Under the pieces are notes generated by a model that saw nothing but the letters and a program-made list of their open reading frames with translations, was not told the origin of the DNA and searched no databases. A DNA stretch of 64,000 bases from Schizochytrium sp. CCTCC M209059 (lineage: Eukaryota > Sar > Bigyra > Thraustochytrida > Thraustochytriidae). The DNA is taken from positions 72,864-136,863 of the forward strand of contig KN805450.1 in the NCBI GenBank assembly GCA_000818945.1, written 5' to 3'. A program made the translations under genes and the position numbers. Within the stretch, counting starts at the first letter, position 1, and each line of letters opens with the position of its first letter. Shown here in pieces: positions 31,531 through 40,843 of this stretch.

Positions 31531-32646
31531 ATGTCGTGGCCGTGGCAGGGAGACTCGAGAGTGCAGGCGGTGGCCAGCGAGGACGAGGACTTTGCGGCGT
31601 CGTTCGTGGGCAATAACGGCCAACGCGCACGCAGAATGCTTCAAGGAGGAGGGGCTACCGGCGCCGCAGGCGCCGACGCGTCGGACGACAACTCAGAGGG
31701 TTTTCGCAACCTCGAAGCAGTGCCACCGGCGCCACCGCGACCTGGTGCTGCCATGCGCTCTGACGATGGGGATGGCAATCATGCGAGAAATCTTGCACTC
31801 GATGACGAAAACGACGATGTGACGCTCGAAGAAGGCGGTCGGCACCTGGTCAAGGCCATGAGCAACTGGTTCATTCCCCGCGATGGCCCGCCGCCCAGCG
31901 CCGCAGGAGAATCGCCGGGGCCTGTCGGATCTTTTTTTCGAGATCGAATTGCTTCGGTAGGGTCATTCTCCCACGACGTTGACGACGAAGAAGGATCGTG
32001 GAATCCTGTCTTTCCGGCGAGCTTGTCACCGCCCGTGGGAAGACCCGGAGTGGGCCCCTTTGCACCTCGCATCCGCTCGGGGCCCAACGGGGCAGATTCA
32101 AGCTTCCAAAGCAGGGCCGACAGCATCAAGGTTGATATTACCTTCTCCACAGCTGAAATGAATCTCAAGCGAGATCTCAAGCGGCACTACCTTGCGCTTG
32201 CCATCGGGTGCTGGATCTTCTTGACAGTCGTGCAGAGCGTGAGTCTGATTTGCCTCAATTACTGGGAGTATTCACCAGTCGTGATCGCTCTGTTGATCAT
32301 GGCTGGTTCTGTGGTTTTTTATTGGCGCTATGTCTGGGGTGTTTTGCGACTGCCTTTCAAGCGGCTCTGGGAGACCCCGTATCCGTATAGCGCAGCGGCC
32401 GCCGTCCTGGGCTCGCTCGCGCAGCATGCCATGTTTCTCATATATGAGGGCTATGAGTTGGGGCAGCTCTTGATTGTCTTCTTCATGATTCAGGCCTTCT
32501 ACGTCATTTTGGTTGCGAGTACCTTTCGGCATTACATGAGCAAGTGGCAGCGCTTCCTCAATCACCGCAAGTTATGCTTTGATTCGCTGCAGACAGGATT
32601 AGCCAAGGCAGAACATCGGCAGAAGCTTTTACATGAGCACGATTGA
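31531..32646 (+). CDS. Multi-pass membrane protein with long disordered N-terminus (unknown family)
   Basis: 371 residues, single exon, starting MSWPWQGDSR. Residues 1-205 are disordered, rich in Gly, Pro, Asp and Ser. Four hydrophobic segments follow: LALAIGCWIFLTVVQSVSLI (~228-250), SPVVIALLIMAGSVVFYWRY (~250-272), YSAAAAVLGSLAQHAMFLIY (~288-308) and LLIVFFMIQAFYVILVASTF (~314-335). The short cytosolic C-terminus is basic (FRHYMSKWQRFLNHRK). I do not recognise the family; there is no transporter or enzyme motif. Membrane location is secure, compartment is not. The stop codon TGA is the first unit of a GACT tetranucleotide repeat that continues downstream, so the C-terminus has been set or trimmed by the microsatellite. 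Confidence 0.75.
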   Translation: MSWPWQGDSRVQAVASEDEDFAASFVGNNGQRARRMLQGGGATGAAGADASDDNSEGFRNLEAVPPAPPRPGAAMRSDDGDGNHARNLALDDENDDVTLEEGGRHLVKAMSNWFIPRDGPPPSAAGESPGPVGSFFRDRIASVGSFSHDVDDEEGSWNPVFPASLSPPVGRPGVGPFAPRIRSGPNGADSSFQSRADSIKVDITFSTAEMNLKRDLKRHYLALAIGCWIFLTVVQSVSLICLNYWEYSPVVIALLIMAGSVVFYWRYVWGVLRLPFKRLWETPYPYSAAAAVLGSLAQHAMFLIYEGYELGQLLIVFFMIQAFYVILVASTFRHYMSKWQRFLNHRKLCFDSLQTGLAKAEHRQKLLHEHD

Positions 32647-32680
32647 CTGACTGACTGGCTGACTGACTGACTGACTGATT
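32645..32680. repeat. (GACT)n array containing the stop codon of the membrane-protein gene
   Basis: Eight to nine copies of GACT, with one interruption, beginning in the last codons of the upstream gene. Confidence 0.85.
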
Positions 32681-33396
32681 GTCGGTGCCCAGACTGCAAA
32701 AGGATGCGATGGTGTATACAACCCGCGCTGCTTGCCTGGCTTGATCTTGTTTGATAGTTGGCTCTAACACTGCCCGTAACATGGGGACAAAGGCTCACGC
32801 TCACTCAACTGCCAATTGATACGCAGGACCGCGCTCCATCCAAGAGCTATGGATCGTCTGTTGATATACTATAGAGTAGATTGACTTTGTTTTGTTTTGC
32901 TTTGTTTCCGAGACGCATTCACAGGGAACGAGTTTGTCTCACTACCAATTTATTGACCAACAGACAAAGACAATTTACGAGCAAAACGAACAAGCGAAAT
33001 ACATCAAGGGAAAAAAGGTAAAAGAAAAGACCTTTGCGCGCAAAACAATGTCCTCGTCCTGCTGAGACGTATACACTTGAAAATGGGCTGATTTGATCAT
33101 GTTTTCCTGGCAGTCATCATCCAAAAGCCAAGTGAACCTGCTTCTACCGACGCAAAACGTGTCAGGTTCCGAAAGGACTGGATGAACTGCAAAAGTCGGC
33201 AAAACTTGCTTGTCGACGGGTTCATTACACCTCGACAAAAAGATCGCTTGCAGCCTTAATCGTCACGATTTCTAAGCGAGACGCTGTCACGCTGCACGTA
33301 CGCGAAAGATGAATGACACGACACGATGGAACCCTGAATCTTCCATTCTCCCTTCCGTTCTATCCTCCCCTCGCCCGCGGTACAACGAAAGGGTTT
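32681..33396. other. Convergent intergenic region, nothing recognisable
   Basis: About 0.7 kb between the membrane-protein gene (+) and the DHHC gene (-). TTTTG runs occur near 32886-32910. No repeats of note and no coding frame that resembles a protein. Confidence 0.6.
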
Positions 33397-34515
33397 TTAA
33401 ACAAACTCGACCTTGCGCTGGAGGCCGTCCGAATCCATTGTGCTTGTGGATGACACAGCGTGTGTCAGGTCCTCCGGCATCTCTGCGCCGTCTGGAATGG
33501 TAACACTGGTCATGGCCGCCAGCTCAGAGGGATCATGAACACGGTAGCCGTATACCTCTTCTGGGCGGGTGTGAGAGATCTTGGTGGGAAGAAGCCAAAA
33601 GATGGAGAAGCGAGGCTCGCCGCCAAAGACTTCCGTGAGGTTGTCGCAGATCGGGCGCTTTGACGAACGCGCGCCCTGGAGGCGATCAATCTTGGAGTTA
33701 GCCGTAAGTACCATATTGGTCTGGTCGCAGAGCATGCACATGGTAAAGAGACCAAAGAGGACGCCCTCGACAATTACAAAAAACATGAGGATGTTGGCGA
33801 GAACTGACATGTTGCACTCGGGGTAGAAGATCGGTTCATCCTTGTTCCCTGTCATGGTCTGCACCGCTACGTCAATGGCGGCCTCAACGGCGGTGTCGAG
33901 CATCTCGCTTTGTACGTCCTGCTTGTGTAGACGTTCTGCACGGAGACGCTTGCGCCGCGGGGACACAGACTTGCCCGAGCAGTGAGCGAGGCGGGCCACG
34001 AGCAGGGTCAGCGCGTAGACGCTGGCGGAGAACACGTAGAGAAGGAAAAGCAAAAAGAACTTGTGATTGCCCAGCGCGACGCAGTTGTTGACCCAGGGGC
34101 AGTGGTGGTCGAGCTTGACGATGCACCGCTGGCAAATGGAGCAATGGTGCGTGCGCGGGGGCTTGTATGCGTCGCACTTGAGGCAGACGCGAAAGGATTT
34201 GCCCGTGTCACCGGGCTCAAAATCCGCGGGGACCGCGTTTTTTGGGACGGCTCCGGGGTCCGTGGTCATGGCGCGCACATGAGAGATCATGGCCAGAGCA
34301 ACAATGGTGGAGAAGACGACAACATGGAATTGGCCCCAAAAGCTGTCTCCCATCCAGGGCATGATCACGTCCACCACGATGACGTACTCTGCAAAAATGA
34401 GGAGGCCTTGAGTGATGGTTGCGCAGATCATGCCGCAGCAGTCTTTGACAAACCACGACGGATGGTCATCATCTGTCCCGCACTCGCGCCAGCATGCACA
34501 CAAGGATTCGTCCAT
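33397..34515 (-). CDS. DHHC-type protein S-acyltransferase (palmitoyltransferase)
   Basis: 372 residues, single exon. Two membrane segments (about 28-54 and 62-80) precede the Cys-rich domain, which reads CLKCDAYKPPRTHHCSICQR, then CIVKLDHHCPWVNNCVALGN with the catalytic DHHC at 136-139. Two more segments follow (FFLLFLLYVFSASVYALTLL and ANILMFFVIVEGVLFGLFTM). The DPG motif after TM2 (TTDPGAVP) is intact; the C-terminal TTxE-type motif is not evident. The enzyme transfers palmitate from acyl-CoA to protein cysteines via an acyl-enzyme at the DHHC Cys, usually at Golgi or ER membranes. The N-terminus (SLCACWREC...KDCCGM) has several Cys that could be auto-acylated. It is divergent from KIN17. 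Confidence 0.95.
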   Translation of the reverse strand: MDESLCACWRECGTDDDHPSWFVKDCCGMICATITQGLLIFAEYVIVVDVIMPWMGDSFWGQFHVVVFSTIVALAMISHVRAMTTDPGAVPKNAVPADFEPGDTGKSFRVCLKCDAYKPPRTHHCSICQRCIVKLDHHCPWVNNCVALGNHKFFLLFLLYVFSASVYALTLLVARLAHCSGKSVSPRRKRLRAERLHKQDVQSEMLDTAVEAAIDVAVQTMTGNKDEPIFYPECNMSVLANILMFFVIVEGVLFGLFTMCMLCDQTNMVLTANSKIDRLQGARSSKRPICDNLTEVFGGEPRFSIFWLLPTKISHTRPEEVYGYRVHDPSELAAMTSVTIPDGAEMPEDLTHAVSSTSTMDSDGLQRKVEFV

Positions 34516-35335
34516 TGTCTCCTCTCGTCAGCGGTACCGCGAGCGAAAGAGGGAGAGAGGGAGTTTTTTTGGGAAGGGGGGGTGCGCGCTTCTCCTCCTC
34601 GTCGTCGTCGTTGTCGTTGCTCGCTCGCCTTCTTTCCAAGCGCGAGCGGACCGACTCGACCTCGTCCAGCTCAGCCCAGCCCAGCCCAGCCCCGCCCAGC
34701 CCAGCGACTCGCCGTGCTCGCGCGGACTCGAGTGGTCGCCCTCCTCCTCCGGCCTCGCGCTGCCTGCGTCGGCGCTCCGCTGCGCGGGCTCCGCGGACTC
34801 GCGCCGAGACTTGTATTGTGTGTATGTTTGCGAAGCTCCTTTCTTTTCTCTCTCGCCCAGCGGCCTCCGTCTGTCTACACGCTGCTGTTTGTTGTACTCC
34901 CGCTCGCTCACTGTCACTGTCACTGGCAGAGAGCAGGCACCAGCCAGGGCGGGCAGGTATACTAAGGAAGCATGTAATAGAACGTATACGTAGTACGTAT
35001 GTAGGTATACACGCGCAGCAAGCAGGGGCAGAAAGGAGGGCCACTCGCCGACTCGAGCAGACCCGCAGCGCGGCGGAGCACGGCAGAGCGCGGCAGAGCG
35101 CAGCGGCGAGCCTCGCGCCGAGCGCCGCCAGACCAGGCTCTGGCTCTGCTTGGGCGCCCGGGCTCGGGCTCGGGCGTGCGCGCGTGCGTGCGCGCGCGGG
35201 CAGGGTGGCTGGGGAACGCAATTTGTTGTTCCGAAGCAAAGCCAAGCCAATACAGAACGAGAGCCGGGGACCCCCCGCGCTGGAAACGCAGGCCGACCGG
35301 GAGGCACGCGGGCGCGGAAGCGATCAGGAGGCGCG
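34516..35335. other. Divergent promoter region DHHC / KIN17
   Basis: 820 bp with an imperfect (CAGCC)n pentamer array (34673-34703), short CACTGT repeats and GC-rich sequence. No gene seen. Confidence 0.65.
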
Positions 35336-36697
35336 ATGGCGGGCAAGAGCAAGCAGGGCAAGGCGCTGCCCGGATCGGCCAAGGCGGTGGCCAACAAGAT
35401 GAAGGCGCGAGGGCTCGGGAAACTGCGCTTCTACTGCCAAATGTGCGAGAAACAGTGCCGCGACGAAAATGGCTTCAAGTGCCACTGCATGTCGGAGGCG
35501 CACATCCGCAAAATGCAGCTCTTCGCGAGCAACCAGAATAAGTTCCTTGACGATTTCTCGAGTAAATTTGAGAAAGGCTACGTCGATTTGCTCTCGCGCA
35601 GACACCAGAGCAAGTTTGTCGACGCCAATGCCGTCTACAACGAGTACATCCAGGAGCGCGAGCACGTGCACATGAACGCTACGCGTTGGGCCACCCTTAC
35701 GCAATTTGTGAAATATCTTGTTGAGGAGTCCATTGTGCGCGCCGAGGAGACGGAGCGTGGCTTCCGCATCCAATGGATTAATCGCGACCCTACGCATGTG
35801 CAGCGCCAGCTCGACCTTGAAAAGGTCAAGAAGCGCAAGTTCGACCTTGACGACGAGGATCGCAGGCGCAAACTTCTTGAGATGCAACAAAAGGCCCTTG
35901 CATCCACAGACCAAGTTTCCGTCGTAGCCCCTTCGCAACTCGACGCGTCGAGTCGCGCCCAGCTTGGCAAGGTTCGCGTCTCGCTGCAGGATGCTTCTGC
36001 TTTCTTGCGCAAGCGTCGCCGACGACTTCCCGATGGCGATGCCAGTGATTTGGAAGAAGAAAAAGAAGAAGAAGAAGAAGAAGAAGAAGAGGAAGAAAAT
36101 TTGGATCAAGATCAAGACCGAAATCAAGATCGAGACCGAGGAAAAGGAGACGACGATGTCAATCATGAATTGAAACAGCGCGTATTAGCCCGCGACGTCG
36201 TCAAGGCGGCCGAAAAGGAGACAAAAATTGGCCAAGATCAGCGCCAACGCCAAGAAGCCGATACGCGCAACTCGAAGACTGCAAGCCTTGTAGATGGCTT
36301 GATTGATGGCTCATGGCTCGTCCCTGGCCTGGTTGTAAAGATTATTTCGAGCAAGGTGGGCAATGGCAATCTCAAGAAACGCAAGGCCATCGTAGTAAGG
36401 GCAACCCGATCGAAATCTTCTGGGAAGGTCAAGGCCGAACTTCAGCTCATGGATGATCCGGACGAAATTGTCTGGGCCAAAGAAAGTCACCTTGAAACGG
36501 TCCTTCCGGACGTCGGGGGACCTGTGCTCATTGTTTCGAAAAAGTCGGATATGGCGCTACGAGGCCAACGCGGAATCATGAAGGGTTTGCTTGAAGACCA
36601 ATTTAAGGCCAGAATATGCGTTCAGGGGTCTTCTACCGACGTTGCGCTCGACTATGAATACGTGTGTCGGTATTTTGACCTTGGCGCTGGCATCTAA
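35336..36697 (+). CDS. KIN: KIN17 DNA/RNA-binding protein
   Basis: 453 residues, single exon, start MAGKSKQGKA. The C2H2 zinc finger uses Cys34, Cys37, His50 and His56 (FYCQMCEKQCRDENGFKCHC, then MSEAH). The Kin17 winged-helix middle domain covers about 56-165 with the near-invariant YNEYIQEREHVHMNATRWAT and GFRIQWINRDPTHVQRQLDL. A charged linker with an (E)n run encoded by GAA repeats (~240-260) leads to C-terminal KOW-like/SH3 modules (LVPGLVVKIISSKVGNGNLK, RGIMKGLLEDQFKARICV). Known role: conserved nuclear protein linked to DNA replication/repair and to the spliceosome. The conserved motifs leave little doubt. Confidence 0.97.
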   Translation: MAGKSKQGKALPGSAKAVANKMKARGLGKLRFYCQMCEKQCRDENGFKCHCMSEAHIRKMQLFASNQNKFLDDFSSKFEKGYVDLLSRRHQSKFVDANAVYNEYIQEREHVHMNATRWATLTQFVKYLVEESIVRAEETERGFRIQWINRDPTHVQRQLDLEKVKKRKFDLDDEDRRRKLLEMQQKALASTDQVSVVAPSQLDASSRAQLGKVRVSLQDASAFLRKRRRRLPDGDASDLEEEKEEEEEEEEEEENLDQDQDRNQDRDRGKGDDDVNHELKQRVLARDVVKAAEKETKIGQDQRQRQEADTRNSKTASLVDGLIDGSWLVPGLVVKIISSKVGNGNLKKRKAIVVRATRSKSSGKVKAELQLMDDPDEIVWAKESHLETVLPDVGGPVLIVSKKSDMALRGQRGIMKGLLEDQFKARICVQGSSTDVALDYEYVCRYFDLGAGI

Positions 36698-37328
36698 ATG
36701 TGGTTGACTGTTTCAATAAAAGTAAAATTGTATCATAACTTTGGACGGAGTTTGTTTCTTTGTTTCTTTCCATTGAAGCGATTGTCAGGCGATTGCGCTT
36801 TTCTTTCGAGGCACTAACTTTCCCAAAGTCTTGAGCAGCAGTCTTGAGCAGCAGCAGCAGCAGCAGCTGGTCTTGCTCGCTCCAACGTTGACGTATGCGG
36901 CGAAAACGACAAACGAGAGCGTAGGTTTCATTTCATTATTGCATTGCAATTTTCACCGCCCTCGCTGCCAGGTTTTTCCAGGGCCAATTAATACCTCACC
37001 TCGGCTGCCTTGTTTCTCACTCCCTTACATACACGGTATAGTTGTAGTTGGGCCTACAACTTGGGCTTGAAGTTGAACTTGCGGTCGGTCATTGATTGTG
37101 AGGAGGAGATGAGACCACTTCGCCACCACCCATCAAATCAAAAGAAACGAGATCCAAAAGGCCTTGAGGAGATATCGCGCGCGCGCCTGCGACGCGAAGC
37201 AGCAGCGCCCAAGACAAGCCGAGGCAGACAGAAAGGCGACCAAGGTAGGGGTTTCCTCGCGAACCTCGTCGACGAGCTAGCTTCAAGGTGGAGCAAGCGC
37301 ACGTGCATTAGCGTGAGATACGAGAAAG
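36698..37328. other. Intergenic region between KIN17 and the aldolase/dehydrogenase gene
   Basis: Short CAG run at 36838-36866. A plus-strand frame through 37108-37414 (MRPLRHHPSNQKKR...) overlaps the next gene in another frame and resembles nothing; it is probably 5' leader. Confidence 0.55.
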
Positions 37329-39548
37329 ATGACTTCGTGCGGCTGCAGCGGGCTTGCCCAGGTAAGCCAGGGCCCCGTGCACGTAAAGGAGGTCGCGTAC
37401 TCAGTGTACGATGAAGCCGAAGCCAAGGCGTACTGCGAGCGGTTCCCCGAAGCCCCCGCGGAGCTGGCCATTCGGTGCTACACGAGCAACCTGATTGGTC
37501 GCGAGGCCTCGCTCGTGCTTCATGGCGGCGGCAACACAAGCGTCAAGCTGAAGAGCAAGACGCGCGTAGGCGACGAAGTGGATGTACTCTGCGTCAAGGG
37601 AAGCGGATACAACCTGGACAGCATCATCCCCAAGGGTTTTCCCCAGGTCGACCTCGTGCATTTGCGCAGGCTGCTCGAGCTCGACTCGATGACGGACCCG
37701 GAAATGGTCAACGAGTTTCGTACCCACATGCTCGACGCTTCGTCGCCGAACCCGTCCGTGGAGACCCTCTTGCATGCTCTGCTGCCTGCGCGTTTTGTGG
37801 ACCACAGCCATGCCGACGCCATTGTGGCGCTGGCGGACCACTCGGTGGAAGAGGCCACCCGGCTCTTTACCGAGGCCTTTGGCGGCGAGCTCAAGTTCGC
37901 CGTGGTGCCCTACCACATTCCGGGCTTCCCTCTTGCTGGTGCGGCCCGCAAGGTCCTGGCCGAGGCTGGTGACGACCTGGACTGCCTCATTCTGCTCAAG
38001 CACGGTCTCTTTACCTGGGGCGAGGAGGCGCGCGACTCGTATGAAAAGCACATCAAGGCTGTAAACCTTGCCGAGCGCTACCTGGCCTCGCGCGAGCACA
38101 ACGCTCTGACGCTGCGCCCGCGTAAGGAGCCATCGGCCGCCTTTTTCGATCGCGCCACCAGCGTCTTGCGCGGCGTCTTTGCCGAATTCTCGGGCGATGT
38201 CGACGGCGGAGCAGGATGGATCCTGGCGTACCGCGACTCTCCCGAGGCCGCGGCCTTTGCCCAGTCCGAGGAGTGCGACAAGCTCTCGCAGATTGGTTGC
38301 ATCACCCCGGACCACGTGATCCGCACCAAGCAGGTCCCGCTCGTGATCCGTGGCTTGGAGCAGGACCGCTTTTACAGTGAGAGCGAGGACCCGGCGGGCG
38401 TGGCCGAGACCCCCGAGGGTGACAAGGCCCTCCGCACGTACCTACGCGAGCAGATGCAAGCGTACGTGGACCGCTACCACGAGTACTTTCGCAGCAACAA
38501 CGAGCGCGTGGGCGGCACAAAGCAGGAGCTTGACCCGCTTCCGCGCGTTTTGCTGGTGGAGCACTTTGGTCTCTTTACGGTTGCGCGCGATGCCAAGTCG
38601 TGCTCGATCGCGGCTGACATTTACGAGCACACCGTACCGACCCTGGTCTCGAGTCTCGAATCCTCGGGTACCTTTGAGCCGGTGAACACGGAAGAGATTT
38701 TTGACGTCGAGTACTGGTCGTTGGAGCAGGCCAAGCTCAAGCTCGGCGCCAAGGCTGCGGGAGCTCTCCACGGCAAGGTTGCACTCATTACGGGCGGTGG
38801 CTCAGGCATCGGTCTCCAGACCGCGGTGCATTTTGCCAAGGCTGGCGCCAGCGTCTTTATCGTGGACCTGCTTCCGGAGCGCGTCAGCGAGGGCGTGGCT
38901 GCTGTCGCGCAGGCGACCAAGAACAAGTTTGCTGTGGCCGGCGCGATGGCTGACGTGAGCGATCCGGCGCAGGTCGAGGAGGCCTTTCACAAACTTTGCG
39001 TGGCCTTTGGCGGTGTCGACATTGTCGTCTCGAACGCTGGCATTGTCGTGCAGGCTGCGCCAGGCCTGGCCAGCGTCGACCCTGCGGCGCTGAAGAAGTC
39101 GATGGACATTAACTTTTATGGTCATCACTGGGTGTCGAGTGCCGGTGTGCGCCGCATGGTCGCTCAGGGCACGGGTGGCGCGCTTCTCTACAACATTTCC
39201 AAGGCCCCGCTCAACCCTGGTCCCAAGCTTGGGCCGTACTGCGTGGCCAAGGCTGCGGCTCTTGGCCTCATGCGCCAGTACTGCGTCGAGTACGGCGACC
39301 GTGGTATTCGCAGCAACGCTGTCAATGCCGATCGCGTGCGCACCAACCTCTTTGATATTGCCCTTGTCGAGAAGCGGGCACAGGCTCGCGGTCTTACCGC
39401 CGAGCAGTATTTCAAGTCGAACCTGCTCAGTGTTGAGGTTTCCGCCGACGATGTTGCTCAGGCCTTCCTTTCGCTTGCGACCGCGCGCAGCACCACTGGA
39501 TCCATTTACACTGTCGATGGTGGCAATATTGCCGCTGCTCCCCGATAG
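37329..39548 (+). CDS. Bifunctional class II aldolase / short-chain dehydrogenase (RhaD-type fusion)
   Basis: 739 residues, single exon. N-terminal half (about 1-430): class II aldolase/adducin fold with LVLHGGGNTSVKLKSK, VKGSGYNLDSI and the zinc motif DHSHADAIVAL (~157-163), plus LLKHGLFTWGEEARDSYEKH. C-terminal half (about 475-739): SDR with Rossmann motif ALITGGGSGIGLQTAVHFAK (~485), DIVVSNAGI, active-site PYCVAKAAALGLM (Tyr-x-x-x-Lys ~637-641) and AVNADRVRTNLF. This fusion is the bacterial rhamnulose-1-phosphate aldolase/lactaldehyde dehydrogenase type (RhaD/RhaE of non-phosphorylating or mixed sugar pathways). Predicted activity: cleave a sugar-phosphate or keto-sugar, and oxidise/reduce an aldehyde with NAD(P). 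Exact substrate unproven. No targeting peptide is obvious. Bacterial-type domain order suggests gene transfer, though codon use matches neighbours. Confidence 0.92.
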   Translation: MTSCGCSGLAQVSQGPVHVKEVAYSVYDEAEAKAYCERFPEAPAELAIRCYTSNLIGREASLVLHGGGNTSVKLKSKTRVGDEVDVLCVKGSGYNLDSIIPKGFPQVDLVHLRRLLELDSMTDPEMVNEFRTHMLDASSPNPSVETLLHALLPARFVDHSHADAIVALADHSVEEATRLFTEAFGGELKFAVVPYHIPGFPLAGAARKVLAEAGDDLDCLILLKHGLFTWGEEARDSYEKHIKAVNLAERYLASREHNALTLRPRKEPSAAFFDRATSVLRGVFAEFSGDVDGGAGWILAYRDSPEAAAFAQSEECDKLSQIGCITPDHVIRTKQVPLVIRGLEQDRFYSESEDPAGVAETPEGDKALRTYLREQMQAYVDRYHEYFRSNNERVGGTKQELDPLPRVLLVEHFGLFTVARDAKSCSIAADIYEHTVPTLVSSLESSGTFEPVNTEEIFDVEYWSLEQAKLKLGAKAAGALHGKVALITGGGSGIGLQTAVHFAKAGASVFIVDLLPERVSEGVAAVAQATKNKFAVAGAMADVSDPAQVEEAFHKLCVAFGGVDIVVSNAGIVVQAAPGLASVDPAALKKSMDINFYGHHWVSSAGVRRMVAQGTGGALLYNISKAPLNPGPKLGPYCVAKAAALGLMRQYCVEYGDRGIRSNAVNADRVRTNLFDIALVEKRAQARGLTAEQYFKSNLLSVEVSADDVAQAFLSLATARSTTGSIYTVDGGNIAAAPR

Positions 39549-40250
39549 CTGCAATCAGCTAAGTTTTCACATCATCTTTACAAACAAGTTTATCCTGTCA
39601 AGGTGGACGTGGTGACTGCCACGAATTATTAGGTGCAATGGCGGCCACCATTATTTTCATCACCATTGAGTCAAGTCGATTGAGATGAGCCCGCCTTTAA
39701 CCTTGCTCGCTTGCTTTGTTTGCAGGATGTAACTACTCCCAAACCTTGACTGCTTTTTTCACGTCGGCAGTCGAGTCGTCCTTTGCTGGTTTTCACGCAA
39801 CACTCTTTTGAGTCTTGAGGCATGCCGCTATTTTCGCTCGCTCTCACAGTCAGTCAACACTCTAAAAGCTAGGCCTAATTGAGTGGGCAGCGGCCAGCTT
39901 GGACGGATCGCTCGCTCTCTACTCGCTCTCTACTCTCATCACTATCGGGGGTAGTAGTATCCTGCAAAGCAGAAATCGAACTCTCGCTCAGCTAGATCTC
40001 GACGCGGCCGCAGCGGCAGTAGCGGCGACGAGGGCGGCGTCAGTGGCGGCGGCGACGACGGCGGCGGCGGCGGCGTAGCCCGTCTGCAAGTCCCGTACGT
40101 TCGTAGCTCTTACGTGTCGCGGCGCAGACAAGCTTGCGCTGCACGGTCGTCGAGAGGCGGGGCCAACGGCGATCGAGAGTTGAGACTCGCTTGGCAAAGG
40201 GAACGAAGGCTCGTTCTTGTGCGTGGCAGCGCGGGCTTGGCTTGGCTTGG
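39549..40250. other. Intergenic region upstream of the CAAGG satellite
   Basis: Contains AGGCCTA near 39872, an imperfect CGGCGGCG run at 40010-40078 and no recognisable gene. Confidence 0.6.
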
Positions 40251-40825
40251 CAAGGCAAGGCAAGGCAAGGCAAGGCAAGGCAAGGCAAGGCAAGGCAAGG
40301 CAAGGCAAGGCAAGGCAAGGCAAGGCAAGGCAAGGCAAGGCAAGGCAAGGCAAGGCAAGGCAAGGCAAGGCAAGGCAAGGCAAGGCAAGGCAAGGCAAGG
40401 CAAGGCAAGGCAAGGCAAGGCAAGGCAAGGCAAGGCAAGGCAAGGCAAGGCAAGGCAAGGCAAGGCAAGGCAAGGCAAGGCAAGGCAAGGCAAGGCAAGG
40501 CAAGGCAAGGCAAGGCAAGGCAAGGCAAGGCAAGGCAAGGCAAGGCAAGGCAAGGCAAGGCAAGGCAAGGCAAGGCAAGGCAAGGCAAGGCAAGGCAAGG
40601 CAAGGCAAGGCAAGGCAAGGCAAGGCAAGGCAAGGCAAGGCAAGGCAAGGCAAGGCAAGGCAAGGCAAGGCAAGGCAAGGCAAGGCAAGGCAAGGCAAGG
40701 CAAGGCAAGGCAAGGCAAGGCAAGGCAAGGCAAGGCAAGGCAAGGCAAGGCAAGGCAAGGCAAGGCAAGGCAAGGCAAGGCAAGGCAAGGCAAGGCAAGG
40801 CAAGGCAAGGCAAGGCAAGGCAAGA
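40251..40825. repeat. (CAAGG)n pentanucleotide satellite, ~115 perfect copies
   Basis: About 575 bp of CAAGG with no visible interruption, preceded by three CTTGG units and ending 19 bp before the PLAA start codon. The unit contains no stop in any frame on either strand, so it is open in all six frames. In the PLAA frame it would read as a (RQGKA)n chain, but no in-frame ATG precedes it. It is therefore most likely 5' UTR/promoter. Confidence 0.97.
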
Positions 40826-40843
40826 GATTGGCAATCTGGCACA

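Noticed and set aside
40251..40825. CRISPR array
   Set aside because: Unit is 5 bp with no spacers, and the genome is eukaryotic.
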